From positions 1-64,000 of the forward strand of contig NZ_JACJRV010000003.1 in the NCBI RefSeq assembly GCF_014697475.1: a DNA stretch of 64,000 bases. Direction: 5' to 3'. This document shows positions 45,566 to 54,842 of this stretch, piece after piece; within the stretch, counting starts at the first letter, position 1, and each line of letters begins with the position of its first letter. The translations under genes and the position numbers were made by a program. Origin of the DNA: Nostoc sp. FACHB-152 (lineage in GTDB: Bacteria; Cyanobacteriota; Cyanobacteriia; Cyanobacteriales; Nostocaceae). The notes under the pieces were generated by a model that had not been told where the DNA came from, ran no database searches, and saw only the letters and a list, made by a program, of their open reading frames with translations.

Positions 45566-45606
45566 GCCAGTTGCTTTAAGTCGGGAAACCCGCCCAACGC
45601 ACTGGC
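45566..45606. repeat. Palindromic GCCAGTTGCTTTAAG..GCACTGGC repeat
   Basis: The 41-bp repeat begins GCCAGTTGC, includes the palindrome CGGGAAACCCG and ends GCACTGGC. It is an inverted, shorter relative of 37925-37992. It is flanked on both sides by TGTTGACTGT-type heptamer repeats (45550-45562 and 45611-45633). Confidence 0.6.
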
Positions 45607-45635
45607 TCCTGTTGACTGTTAACTGTTAACTGACC

Positions 45636-47333
45636 ATGAGTTTTTGTATAAATCCAGTTTGTTCCAAACCCGACAATCAAGCTAACGAAAAAAACCGCTT
45701 CTGTCAAAGTTGTGGTTCAGCGTTGGAATTACCAGGACGTTATCGCGTTATAGGATTGTTGAGTGACAAAACTGGTTTTGGTAAAGTCTATGAAGCGTTT
45801 ACACAAAACAGGGCAAAAATCCTCAAGGTACTGCGAGAAGATTTATCAACTGATGCAGAAGCAGTAGCAATTTTCCGGCGAGAAGTTGCTGTGTTAGAAC
45901 AACTGCATCATCCTGGTATTCCTAAAGTCGATGGTTATTTCCAGTATCAAACGCGCAATGGTTTGGTGTTGCACTGCATTGTCATGGAAAAAATTGACGG
46001 CTTGGACTTAGAACAGTGGATGAACCAGCAGCAATATCGTCCCATTTCTCAAACCCAAGCTATTGCATGGTTGCAACAATTGGCTGAAATTTTAAATTTG
46101 GTGCATCACAAGCAATGTCTGCATCAAGATATCAAACCATCCAATATTCTGCTTCGCCCTAATGGGCAATTAGTATTAGTTGACTTTAGCATATCAAAAG
46201 AAGTTTCCCAGCAGTATCTTGCCCAATTTAGTAATAATGATGGCATGACCTCAATTATTTCATCGGGCTACGGTACGCTAGAACAAATGAAAGGTCAAGC
46301 TGTACCACAATCAGATTTTTTTGCTTTAGGACGCACATTTGTCTTTTTGCTGACAGGGCGACATCCTTTAGATATGTATGATGCCCGTAACAACTTGTTG
46401 CATTGGCGAAATTTTGCAAATCATGTTTCAGCATCTTTGTTAGATTTAATTGATTGGTTGATGGCAACGAATGTAGAAAAACGTCCAAATAATGCCCAAG
46501 AAATATTGCTACGGTTGGGAGAAATTGAACAACAACAAACTAAGCTGAATGTAGAAGATAATGCTCAAATAGCACCGCCTTTACCAACAATTGCTAAAAC
46601 TGAAATCGGACAGAAATTACCGTTACTTGCCTTATTCGCCGCATTGGGCGTATCATTGGGGTTGCTTGGTATCATGGCTTTGGGAATGCGATCGCCTCAA
46701 CTTTCTTTTCTAGTCATGCATACACAATCCCCTAAAACCAGGGGTAAAATTGATTTTTTTACTTATCAAGAAGGCAGAGATAGTCAGGGTAAAACTGCGG
46801 AATTTAGTATTGCTATTTTATCTAATGAATACAAATGGCTATTAAATAGTAATTTTCAAATTAAGCATAACGATAAAATCGTTAGTCTTGATTTTTTAAA
46901 ATTAAATTTAGAACAACAAGGAATACAGCAAATGATGGAATATCCTACAGATATAATTTCTGTAGGTTTAGCGTCTTGTGAAGGGAATATAGCAGTTGCA
47001 CAACGTCTTGGTTTAGAACGTGCCAAGCAAATACAACTTTTAGCTAAAAAATTATTTAGCAATACCTCCAGCATTAAACGTTATCGCTTATTAAATTTAG
47101 GAAAATTTCAGAAAAGTAACTGTCAACCTAATCAAGATTTAACTGCTTATCAAAGTAGTGTGATAATTATTGGTGTGAGAAAAAAATCTAAGGGCGTAAT
47201 TTTAGATGAAGCTTTACGAGATAGATTAGTAAATAAACCATTCGCAGATTTTAAATTAGAAGATTATTCTTTAGGTTCAAGTGATAAATTTACAACTATA
47301 GCGCAACCTATTTTCATACCTGTGAAGAGATAA
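45636..47333 (+). CDS. Ser/Thr protein kinase with N-terminal zinc ribbon and one membrane helix
   Basis: This 565-aa protein has a short zinc ribbon (C4, C9, C23, C26), then a eukaryotic-type kinase domain (about 35-295): glycine loop LLSDKTGFGKVYEA, Lys K64 in KILKVL, catalytic loop H163-Q-D165-I-K-P-S-N170 (Gln replacing Arg of HRD) and D183-F-S in place of DFG. A membrane helix follows (about 327-349), then an exported C-terminal domain (350-565) of unknown fold that includes LSNEYKWLLNSNFQIKHNDK and VGLASCEGNIAVAQRLGLER. Ribbon and kinase are cytoplasmic; the exported part is presumably the sensor. No partner phosphatase is adjacent. Confidence 0.9.
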   Translation: MSFCINPVCSKPDNQANEKNRFCQSCGSALELPGRYRVIGLLSDKTGFGKVYEAFTQNRAKILKVLREDLSTDAEAVAIFRREVAVLEQLHHPGIPKVDGYFQYQTRNGLVLHCIVMEKIDGLDLEQWMNQQQYRPISQTQAIAWLQQLAEILNLVHHKQCLHQDIKPSNILLRPNGQLVLVDFSISKEVSQQYLAQFSNNDGMTSIISSGYGTLEQMKGQAVPQSDFFALGRTFVFLLTGRHPLDMYDARNNLLHWRNFANHVSASLLDLIDWLMATNVEKRPNNAQEILLRLGEIEQQQTKLNVEDNAQIAPPLPTIAKTEIGQKLPLLALFAALGVSLGLLGIMALGMRSPQLSFLVMHTQSPKTRGKIDFFTYQEGRDSQGKTAEFSIAILSNEYKWLLNSNFQIKHNDKIVSLDFLKLNLEQQGIQQMMEYPTDIISVGLASCEGNIAVAQRLGLERAKQIQLLAKKLFSNTSSIKRYRLLNLGKFQKSNCQPNQDLTAYQSSVIIIGVRKKSKGVILDEALRDRLVNKPFADFKLEDYSLGSSDKFTTIAQPIFIPVKR

Positions 47334-47581
47334 ATAATACTTTAACCATGTTATCCCAGTAACTGTATAAAATATTGAAAATTTTCTAAGAATTGTATCA
47401 ATAATTATTGCTTTATCAACGTTGTATATATACTTTACAGATAGTAAGTATGTTGGCGGGATCAAAGCCAAGTATATCAAGTTTGGTAAACTATAGCGAA
47501 ATATAGGCTATTTGAACAACCGAATTTACAGTATTTTAGGATAGGGGTATGGCAAGAGATTAGCATTGGGTAAATTCATCT

Positions 47582-48772
47582 ATGCATTTCAGCAACAACC
47601 CAAAAGATTGGTCATGGCCGTTCTGGCCTGTTGTCCCGCTTTATCCTTACAACAGACGGCGGACACTTTGCCAAGAAATAGTTAAAGATACTATCTGGAC
47701 ATTCGACCAAATGCACGGCATTCTCTACACTATCGTGCCGATTCGGATGACTATAATCAAGCTGACAGGTGGTGGTTTGCTCGTTTACGCGCCTGTTGCG
47801 CCAACAACCGAATGTGTCCGCATGGTTAAGGAGTTGGTAGCAAAGCATGGTGAGGTGAAGTACATTATCCTACCAACTAGTTCTGGACTCGAACACAAGG
47901 TGTTTGTCGGCCCCTTCGCTAGATGTTTTCCCCAAGCACAGGTTTTTGTTGCGCCTCATCAATGGAGTTTTCCCTTTAACTTGCCGTTGAGTTGGTTAGG
48001 TTTTCCGCAAAAACGAACTCAGGAATTGCCAGAAGATTCTAGGCTTGCGCCTTTTGCTGAGGATTTTGATTATGAGGTGTTAGATATTAATTTGGGACGC
48101 GGTTCTTTTGTGGAAGTGGCATTTTTTCACAAGCGATCGCACACTTTACTCGTAACCGATACTATACTATCTGTACCCGAAAATCCACCTGTTATATTTC
48201 AATTAGATCCCTACCCCTTGCTATTTCACGCCAGGGAGAATGCACTCCAGGTCATTGAAGACAACGAAGCAAACCGCCGTCAGGGATGGCAACGCATTTC
48301 CTTGTTTGCTATCTATTTCCGCCCCAGTGCATTGGAAGTAACTGGACTGGGAGAAAGTTTAAGCGATGCAGTCAAAGCACCAGACCATTCTCAAAAAGCG
48401 TATTTCGGTTTATACCCGTTTCGTTGGCAACCTAATTGGCAGCAGTCATTTCATGCCCTGAGTGGTAATGGTCGTCCATTTGTCGCCCCAATTCTGCAAA
48501 CTCTGATTCTTCCCCAAGGGCCAAGACAAGTCCTCGACTGGGCAGACAAAGTAGCAACTTGGGATTTTCAACAGATTATTCCCTGTCATTTTGACGCGCC
48601 GATTAAAGCTAGCCCAAGCCAATTTCGGCAAGCATTTAGTTTCTTAGAAAAACAACCATCAACTAGTAAAGAAAGTCAACCTTTATTAGAGGAAGACTGT
48701 AAATTTATCCAGGAACTAGAGGCGAATTTACTCAAGCGCGGCATTGCTACTCCACCCAAAGAAAAGGTGTAA
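47582..48772 (+). CDS. DUF4336 domain protein
   Basis: The 396-aa protein begins KDWSWPFWPVVPLYPYNRRRT and carries the DUF4336 features WTFDQMHGILYTIVPIRMTI, VKYIILPTSSGLEHKVFVGPFARCFPQA and DTILSVPENPP. The family is found in cyanobacteria and plants and resembles metallo-beta-lactamases in fold, but the canonical HxHxDH zinc motif is absent. Function is unknown. There is no signal peptide; it is likely cytoplasmic or thylakoid-associated. It stands alone between the kinase gene and an orphan permease. Confidence 0.85.
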   Translation: MHFSNNPKDWSWPFWPVVPLYPYNRRRTLCQEIVKDTIWTFDQMHGILYTIVPIRMTIIKLTGGGLLVYAPVAPTTECVRMVKELVAKHGEVKYIILPTSSGLEHKVFVGPFARCFPQAQVFVAPHQWSFPFNLPLSWLGFPQKRTQELPEDSRLAPFAEDFDYEVLDINLGRGSFVEVAFFHKRSHTLLVTDTILSVPENPPVIFQLDPYPLLFHARENALQVIEDNEANRRQGWQRISLFAIYFRPSALEVTGLGESLSDAVKAPDHSQKAYFGLYPFRWQPNWQQSFHALSGNGRPFVAPILQTLILPQGPRQVLDWADKVATWDFQQIIPCHFDAPIKASPSQFRQAFSFLEKQPSTSKESQPLLEEDCKFIQELEANLLKRGIATPPKEKV

Positions 48773-48888
48773 CGGCAGGTATGGTATAACTCGTAGGATT
48801 TGCGTACAGGTTGACAATTGAACCACAGAGACGCAGAGAACACGGAGCAATGAGAGTTATACTTAAATTTGTAATTCTGGATAAAAAC

Positions 48889-49461
48889 TTAAACAGATTT
48901 TTTACTCTCTGAAACCATCTTTACTAGTAAAGCTCCCATAAAATCTAAAAACTGATCCAATAAAAGACCAATAATTCCTATGTAAATTAAAGCTTGGAGG
49001 ATGTAATTAGCGTTGCCAGCTTTATAGGCTTCCCAAATCATAAAACCTAAACCTCTGGGGCCAATTAACATTTCGATGGCAATAACTGTAAACCATGCTA
49101 CCCAAATGCCAACTTTCATTGCATGAAATACATGAAAGATAGCGGCTCGAAAGTTATTATTTTGCCTTTTAAAATGTTGTAAGCCTATTGCTACATTAAT
49201 AATCATTGTCCAAAGAGTAGCAAAAAATACAACAATAATAGTTGCAGGTTCACCATCTTGAAATATAGACAATGCTATCGGTAATAATGCCACAGGGGGA
49301 ATACTATTAGGTATCTGAAATATCCTTCTTAAAATTTGGTAAAGTGTACTATTTATACCAACAAAATATCCAATAAAGCTGCCAAGAACAGCAGCCGGAA
49401 TATAGCCCACAAATAATTTTTGCAGGCTGGCTAAAAAGTCTAAAAATATAGTCTGTTCCAT
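48889..49461 (-). CDS. Orphan NrtB/SsuC-type ABC permease (short)
   Basis: The 190-aa protein has five hydrophobic helices and the binding-protein-dependent permease core: IPNSIPPVALLPIALSIF, and IAIEMLIGPRGLGFMIWEAY near the C-terminal third, typical of the nitrate/sulfonate/taurine (NrtB/SsuC/TauC) family. Relatives are usually 250-280 aa, so about the first 70 residues are missing compared with them, and no start further upstream is available. Neither ATPase nor binding-protein gene is adjacent. It could be a remnant or a subunit working with components encoded elsewhere. Confidence 0.8.
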   Translation of the reverse strand: MEQTIFLDFLASLQKLFVGYIPAAVLGSFIGYFVGINSTLYQILRRIFQIPNSIPPVALLPIALSIFQDGEPATIIVVFFATLWTMIINVAIGLQHFKRQNNNFRAAIFHVFHAMKVGIWVAWFTVIAIEMLIGPRGLGFMIWEAYKAGNANYILQALIYIGIIGLLLDQFLDFMGALLVKMVSESKKSV

Positions 49462-49653
49462 GCGTCAGTTATTATTTGGAACGCCTAGATCATACTGTGG
49501 TAATCAACAAAAAACAGTCTATAGATAACCGAAGAGAATATATACTAATTGAATTAACGCTACTAAACTAAGGCAGCAAAGAGTTATTCAGGAGAATAGG
49601 ATTGAGCAATAGTCGAGATTTTACGTAAGTCAAACATTGCTATTGCCTACTGG

Positions 49654-50961
49654 TTAGTTTGCTTGACTTTTCTCAGTTGGTAAAGTTTGTGTTTGTAACA
49701 CAGTTTCTATAGCTTTTTGTTTTTGAGGGTCTACTCCTTGAGCATATTCTAAGGGGAATGGAACATTAATGTCTGGTATTACACCTTTACCTTCGAGTTT
49801 TTGATTACCATTTACGAACACATTCGTAACCGCAACATAAAGTAGGCTACCATCGCGCATTAAATAAGGACGACCTGCAAGTACTGCGCCCGCCGTTTGA
49901 GTTCCAATAACTGCGCCAATCTTATTTTGTTGAAAGCCAAATGCGAGAATTTCTTTACTACTACGGCTACCCTCATTCACTAACATGACTACAGGTTTTT
50001 TCCATTGGTAGTTGTAAGTATAACGACGTTGATTTCGCAGAATGTTAGTGACGCTGAGATTGTGTTGTGTATTAAAGATGTTGAGATAACTAACATCTCC
50101 GCCACCCCAACCATCTCTAAGATCTAAAACTAAGCCGTCAGCATTTTTTAAGCGACCATAAATTAGTTCATCTTGGAGTTCTTGCTGGTAGGGATCAGCC
50201 GCGTTTGACCATATATGGACATAGCCAACTTTTTTGCCATTTTGCTCAATTAGCTCAATACTGGCTGTCTGAGCTTGCAGAAACATTGTGCTAGCATCAA
50301 AAACTTGAGGTACTACAGCTATTTCTTGCTGGCTGTTGGCTGCTGGCGATCGCTGGATTAATATATTAACAGTTTGGCCTGCTTTACTAGCGAAAGATTG
50401 TATGGGGTGATATGGCGAACCATTCACATTTAAAATTTGGTCGCCTACCTTCAAGCCAGCTTTAGCAGCAGGGCTATCGTCAAGAATAGAACTAATAAAT
50501 GTTCTGCCATTAATATCTTTAGTAAACAACCCAATACCAGTGTATTCAACTTTACCTTTGGGAAAAAACTGTTTTAATTGCTTTTGAAGCTCAGAGCTTC
50601 TAGGTAAAAAAATCCCTAAAAGCTGATAGTAAGCAGGTTCATCTTGAGTATAAAACCGAGTATGAGAAGATTTAAGTTGAGAAAGCATTTGATTAATTAC
50701 AATCGCAACATCTTTTTGTGAATTAGTTTTGATTATTTGAGGTTGATATTGTTTCTTAATGGCTAGCCAATCTACTCCATTAAATTTGGGGTCGTAAAAG
50801 TTATCGTTTACTGTTTGCCAAACTTGTTCAAAAATTTGAGTTTGTGGTTTTGCTAGGATTGGCAGAAGTGGCGAACTCAACCACAACACAAGCAAAATGC
50901 AAATACTTAGTATCAATACTCTAGCTGAATGTTTGAAGTAAGAAAGTCGAAATACTCTCAT
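49654..50961 (-). CDS. S41-family peptidase with PDZ domain, catalytic Lys position substituted
   Basis: The 435-aa protein has an N-terminal signal or anchor helix (about 14-36), a helical cap, a PDZ domain (about 138-205, with SSILDDSPAAKAGLKVGDQILNVNG) and a C-terminal S41 protease core with the nucleophile S334 in NEGSRSSKEI. In CtpA/Tsp enzymes the general-base Lys lies 25 residues after the Ser; here that position is A359 in GTQTAGAVLAG. The arrangement resembles IRBP-like S41 members, so activity with another base, or loss of activity, is open. It is expected in periplasm or thylakoid lumen. Confidence 0.87.
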   Translation of the reverse strand: MRVFRLSYFKHSARVLILSICILLVLWLSSPLLPILAKPQTQIFEQVWQTVNDNFYDPKFNGVDWLAIKKQYQPQIIKTNSQKDVAIVINQMLSQLKSSHTRFYTQDEPAYYQLLGIFLPRSSELQKQLKQFFPKGKVEYTGIGLFTKDINGRTFISSILDDSPAAKAGLKVGDQILNVNGSPYHPIQSFASKAGQTVNILIQRSPAANSQQEIAVVPQVFDASTMFLQAQTASIELIEQNGKKVGYVHIWSNAADPYQQELQDELIYGRLKNADGLVLDLRDGWGGGDVSYLNIFNTQHNLSVTNILRNQRRYTYNYQWKKPVVMLVNEGSRSSKEILAFGFQQNKIGAVIGTQTAGAVLAGRPYLMRDGSLLYVAVTNVFVNGNQKLEGKGVIPDINVPFPLEYAQGVDPQKQKAIETVLQTQTLPTEKSQAN

Positions 50962-51456
50962 ATTTTGTTACTTTAGGTTCATATTGCCGTGATTGGTGAA
51001 TCTCAATATCCGGGAGTTTTTTTTTGCTAAAAACTGCGCCAAATAGTCAGTATTTAGCAAAATTTTACTTCTTAGCTCCTTTAACTAAAGCAATTCAGGC
51101 AAGCAGAGGAATAACTTAAAATGCTGATTTCCGTCGAGTTCAAAGTTATATAGACGTTATGTTGCATTTTTCATAACGTCTTGGTATACATAGTCTAACT
51201 TTAACTTCCACTAAGCAGCGTAACGGAAAAAGGCAGCAGTAATTAAATTTAGATAGGATTATGTGATTTATTGTAGTTATTTGAATTAATTTAGGGTTTA
51301 CCCAGTAGAACGTAAAAACGTAGACGCGCAAGCGGCTTCCCCCAGGATACCGCCAAGAACGCAAATGACACAAAGAAGATAGATTTTGCGTAAGTCCTAT
51401 AATTATCAAATATTATTAGCAATTAAAATGCGATCGCCCTGAAAGCCAAATCGATT
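50962..51456. other. Divergent intergenic region with a GCGGCTTCC-type repeat
   Basis: The 495-bp gap separates the S41 peptidase and the sugar permease. At 51309-51376 it holds AACGTAAAAACGTAGACGCG..AGCGGCTTCCCCCAGGATACC..GCCAAGAACGCAAATGACAC, a member of the repeat family also at 16625-16707 and 55804-55839. An 87-codon minus-strand frame (51146-51409) crosses this repeat and is rejected as a gene. HIP1-like GCGATCGC lies at about 51430. Confidence 0.5.
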
Positions 51457-52386
51457 ATGAAACAGCTAACATCAAAAAACTGGATTGTATTTCAACATAA
51501 ATTAACGCCTTATTTATTTTTACTACCCGCTTTAATTCTCTTGGGTTTAACCGTTTTTTGGCCTGCATTGCAAGCCTTTTACCTTAGCTTTACCAGCTAC
51601 GAAGATATTGCTGAATCTCCAAAATGGATAGGTTTTTCTAACTTTATACGGTTATGGAAAGACGCAGTTTTTTGGAAAACTTTAGAAAATACCTTTCTTT
51701 ATTTAGTGGGTGTAGTACCAATTTTGGTCATTGCACCTTTAGGGTTAGCAATTTTAGTAAATCAAAAACTCCGAGGAGTCAGTTGGTTTAGAGCGGCGTA
51801 TTATACACCAGTGGTAATTTCAATGGTAGTTGCGGGTATAGCTTGGAAATGGTTGTATGCAGAAAACGGTTTACTCAATCAGTTATTTAAAACTTTGGGA
51901 ATTTTCCCTGAAGGAATTCCTTGGTTGACTAGTCCAGAAAAAATTTTTGGTATTGTACCAATTTCTTTAGCTAGTGTTATGGCGGTCACTATCTGGAAAG
52001 GATTAGGCTACTACATGGTAATTTATTTAGCTGGGTTGCAATCAATTCCGGCTGATGTGTATGAAGCCGCAGCTATTGATGGCTCAGATGGTATTCGTAA
52101 ACATTGGGATATTACTATACCTTTAATGAAACCATATTTAGCATTAGTAGCAGTAATTTCAGCGATTTCTGCTACTAAAGTTTTTGAAGAAGTTTATATT
52201 ATGACTCAAGGCGGCCCGTTGGATAGTTCTAAAACAATTGTTTATTATTTGTATGAGCAAGCTTTTAGTAATTTAGAAATTAGCTATGCTTGTACAATTG
52301 GGCTGATATTATTTCTAATTATTTTGGGCTTATCTGTGTTGCGTTTAATTATCAATCCGCAGGGAGGAGATAATATTAGTGTTTGA
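51457..52386 (+). CDS. Sugar ABC transporter permease (MalF/UgpA type), orphan
   Basis: The 309-aa protein has six membrane helices starting at about residue 16 (LFLLPALILLGLTVFWP) and the cytoplasmic EAA loop EAAAIDGSDGIRKHWDITIP that contacts an ATPase. It belongs to the carbohydrate-uptake (CUT1) group, where MalF- and MalG-type permeases pair with a binding protein and a shared ATPase such as MsmK/UgpC. None of these partners is adjacent; the downstream gap holds only repeats. In cyanobacteria such permeases are often scattered, so a functional complex from distant loci is likely. Substrate is unknown, possibly a compatible solute such as sucrose or glucosylglycerol. Confidence 0.92.
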   Translation: MKQLTSKNWIVFQHKLTPYLFLLPALILLGLTVFWPALQAFYLSFTSYEDIAESPKWIGFSNFIRLWKDAVFWKTLENTFLYLVGVVPILVIAPLGLAILVNQKLRGVSWFRAAYYTPVVISMVVAGIAWKWLYAENGLLNQLFKTLGIFPEGIPWLTSPEKIFGIVPISLASVMAVTIWKGLGYYMVIYLAGLQSIPADVYEAAAIDGSDGIRKHWDITIPLMKPYLALVAVISAISATKVFEEVYIMTQGGPLDSSKTIVYYLYEQAFSNLEISYACTIGLILFLIILGLSVLRLIINPQGGDNISV

Positions 52387-52500
52387 TGTTTATTATTTTT
52401 TATATACCTCAAATTTTGCTGTTATTCCTCACAAATTAATTAGTTATAAATCAACACAGTTCAGTTAAGGTTTTGATCCCCTTGAGCCTCCCCTTAAAAA

Positions 52501-52655
52501 GCAGGGTGGTTTCATACGAAAAAATAAAAATCTATAAGTCCTGATTTCTCGTTTTGTAGCCCAGATTTTGACCCCTCTCCAAACCTCTCCCCCCGTGGGG
52601 GAGAGGCTTTGAAATACAGTTGTCATTTTTCTCTGCTTGTATGAAACCACCCTGC
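52501..52655. repeat. Inverted-repeat element with internal hairpin
   Basis: The 17-bp inverted repeat GCAGGGTGGTTTCATAC (52501-52517) and GTATGAAACCACCCTGC (52639-52655) is perfect. It encloses the hairpin CCTCTCCCCC-CGT-GGGGGAGAGG (about 52584-52606). Outside it, CCCTTAAAAA on the left and CCCTTAAAAAGGGGG...CCCCCTTTTTAAG on the right form a second, nested palindrome extending to about 52735. The whole 52475-52740 block looks like a compound foldback repeat, without an open reading frame, in the 500-bp gap between the sugar permease and the NADH dehydrogenase. Confidence 0.65.
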
Positions 52656-52845
52656 CTAGCCCCCCTTAAAAAGGGGGGAATCATACTCTTGAAGTCCCCC
52701 TTTTTAAGTGGGATTTAGGGGGATCAGAGGATTTGTGTGTACACTGTAGGTGAACGGGGAGAGGAGCCAAAACGTAGTTTTGGCGGGGTGGGGTTCTTCG
52801 GTGTAAGTAATCAAGCAGACATAATATCACAAGAGACTTTCAACC

Positions 52846-52882
52846 CTGTTGCCTATTGCCTATTGCCTATTGCCTGCTATTG
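52846..52882. repeat. Heptanucleotide repeat tract (TATTGCC)n
   Basis: TGTTGCC-TATTGCC-TATTGCC-TATTGCC-TGCTATTG ends immediately before the stop codon of the NADH dehydrogenase gene (52888). It is one of about ten such tracts in the window. Confidence 0.75.
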
Positions 52883-52887
52883 ATAGA

Positions 52888-54252
52888 TTAGGCGTTTACA
52901 GTCTGTCTATTGTTGGTTGGGGCGTAATTTCTACTATTACTATCTTCAGTTTTAGCTAATGCTACAGATTGGTGTTCGGTAATCAATCTCGCGCTACGTT
53001 TGCGGGTGAGATAGTTCCATCCCCACTGAATCATCACTAATATTTTTTGGTCAAACTCAATCAAGAAGTAGATGTGAATTAGTAACCAGAATACCCATGC
53101 AAAGAAGCCTTTCAACTTAACTAAACCTAAGTCTACAACGGCTAAATTCTGCCCAATCATTGCTAGACTGCCATAATCTTTATATTTGAATGGTTTGAGG
53201 GTTTTACCTTGCAGGCGTTTTTGAATTAAGGCGGCGACGTATTCACCTTCTTGTTTGGCGACGGGTGCAACACCAGGGAGGGGTTCACCTGTTTGATGAG
53301 AGAAACTGGCTAAGTCTCCCACGACAAAAATATTGTTATGTCCTTTAATGCTTAAGTCTGGTTCTACAATCACTCTTCCAGAGCGATCACATTCTACCCC
53401 AGTTCGTTGGGCTAAAACTTTACCCATTGGTGAACCTTGAACACCTGCTGCCCATAATATAGTCTTGGCGGCAATTTCTTTGAATTGTTCGCCTTGTTTT
53501 ACGGTGATGATGTCGTTTTCAATATTTGTGACTCTGGTTTTAGTCTGGACAATCACACCCAACTCTTGCAAAGATTCTGCTGCTTCTTGCGATAACTCTG
53601 GCGCAATAGCTGGGAGAAGTCGATCAGCCCCTTGCAATAGTAAAATTCTGGTTTCTGAGGTGTCGATGTTGCGGAAGTCTTCTTGAAGAGTTTTGTATGC
53701 TAACTCTGCGATCGCTCCTGCTAATTCTACGCCAGTGGGGCCACCGCCGACAATCACAAAAGTCAGCAAAGCACGGCGTTTTTCGGGATCTGTTTCGTGT
53801 TCTGCTGCTTCAAATGCTGTAAATATCCGGCGACGCATTTCGATTGCATCTTCAACAGTTTTCAAACCAGGTGCAAACTGTTGCCAGTTATCTTTACCAA
53901 AATAAGAATGCTTTGCACCTGTGGCAACAATTAATGTATCGTATGATATTACTTTTTCACCCAAAATTACTTGTTGTGCTTTGGGATCAATATCATTTAC
54001 TTCTCCTAACACCACTTGTGTATTTTTGCTTTTGCTAAGTATAGAGCGCAATGGTGCGGAAATATCAGCAGGTGATAGCGTTCCTGTAGCAACTTGATAT
54101 AAAAGCGGCTGAAATAAATGGAAGTTACGTTTATCAATGAGAGTAACATTTACATTTGTGTTAGCAAGTGCTTTTGCTGCATACAGTCCACCAAAGCCAC
54201 CACCAATGATTACAACCTGATGCGGTGGATGATTCTCAAGTGAAGCTAACAT
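52888..54252 (-). CDS. Type II NAD(P)H dehydrogenase (Ndb family)
   Basis: The 454-aa flavoprotein oxidises NAD(P)H and passes electrons to quinone without pumping protons. FAD-binding VVIIGGGFGGLYAAKAL (residues 13-29), NAD(P)-binding FVIVGGGPTGVELAGAIAEL (about 167-186) and the second FAD contact NNIFVVGDLASF..GEPLPGVAPVAKQEG are present. A C-terminal hydrophobic segment (about 382-405, FFAWVFWLLIHIYFLIEF) would anchor it on the membrane face. In cyanobacteria Ndb proteins tune the redox state of the plastoquinone pool. Its 590-bp upstream gap is shared with the divergent amidase gene. Confidence 0.95.
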   Translation of the reverse strand: MLASLENHPPHQVVIIGGGFGGLYAAKALANTNVNVTLIDKRNFHLFQPLLYQVATGTLSPADISAPLRSILSKSKNTQVVLGEVNDIDPKAQQVILGEKVISYDTLIVATGAKHSYFGKDNWQQFAPGLKTVEDAIEMRRRIFTAFEAAEHETDPEKRRALLTFVIVGGGPTGVELAGAIAELAYKTLQEDFRNIDTSETRILLLQGADRLLPAIAPELSQEAAESLQELGVIVQTKTRVTNIENDIITVKQGEQFKEIAAKTILWAAGVQGSPMGKVLAQRTGVECDRSGRVIVEPDLSIKGHNNIFVVGDLASFSHQTGEPLPGVAPVAKQEGEYVAALIQKRLQGKTLKPFKYKDYGSLAMIGQNLAVVDLGLVKLKGFFAWVFWLLIHIYFLIEFDQKILVMIQWGWNYLTRKRSARLITEHQSVALAKTEDSNSRNYAPTNNRQTVNA

Positions 54253-54842
54253 AAGTAATATTTCCTTGTGTTAAGAGTATTGTAATTATTCTTAACAAAT
54301 ATGTAACAAACTCATAATATTAGTTGCCGTTTATCTTGAACAATTGACAAATTTATAAAATTAATCAAAGTTACCATAAATAATAATTTTAGGTCTATTT
54401 ACTAAATATATGCATTACCAATATTTGGCTTGAAAATATTGAAACTCTTATCATACAAGCATCTTGTAAATTGACGCTTTAAAAGGAGTTAACAAGTTGC
54501 CGCCAATTAATTTTCTAATAATATGTTTTTATTGAGAATAAAAGATTAACTAATCAGCGTTAATAGCTGAGTTAGCACTCTCACATATATTAAGAAAAGC
54601 GTGAGTAATTAGTAGCGGCAGAAAAAAATGCCTGAAATTACTGATAATCACTTTTAATAACTGCTAATTATTGATTAATAGGTTATTATTGTTAGCTTCA
54701 GATTAGACCTTATTTTAAGTAATTACGCCGAAATGAGCTAACTCACCTTGGATCACCGACAGAGCGATCGCAGTTAAATTAGCATATAGAACTGTCTAGT
54801 CAAACAATTTCTTTTTTTAGGGAACTAAACAGAGGACAAGTT
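54253..54842. other. Long divergent intergenic region
   Basis: These 590 bp hold the promoters of the NADH dehydrogenase (minus) and the amidase (plus). The sequence is about three-quarters A+T with a HIP1-related GCGATCGC near 54764. TTAGCACTC at 54572-54580 looks like half of a CIRCE element, but no matching GAGTGCTAA follows. No open reading frame, terminator or repeat family member was seen. Confidence 0.45.

Noticed and set aside
51146-51409. 87-codon minus-strand frame
   Set aside because: It traverses a dispersed GCGGCTTCC-type repeat; composition is not protein-like.
54572-54580. TTAGCACTC as a CIRCE heat-shock operator
   Set aside because: The second half GAGTGCTAA is missing at the required 9-bp spacing.
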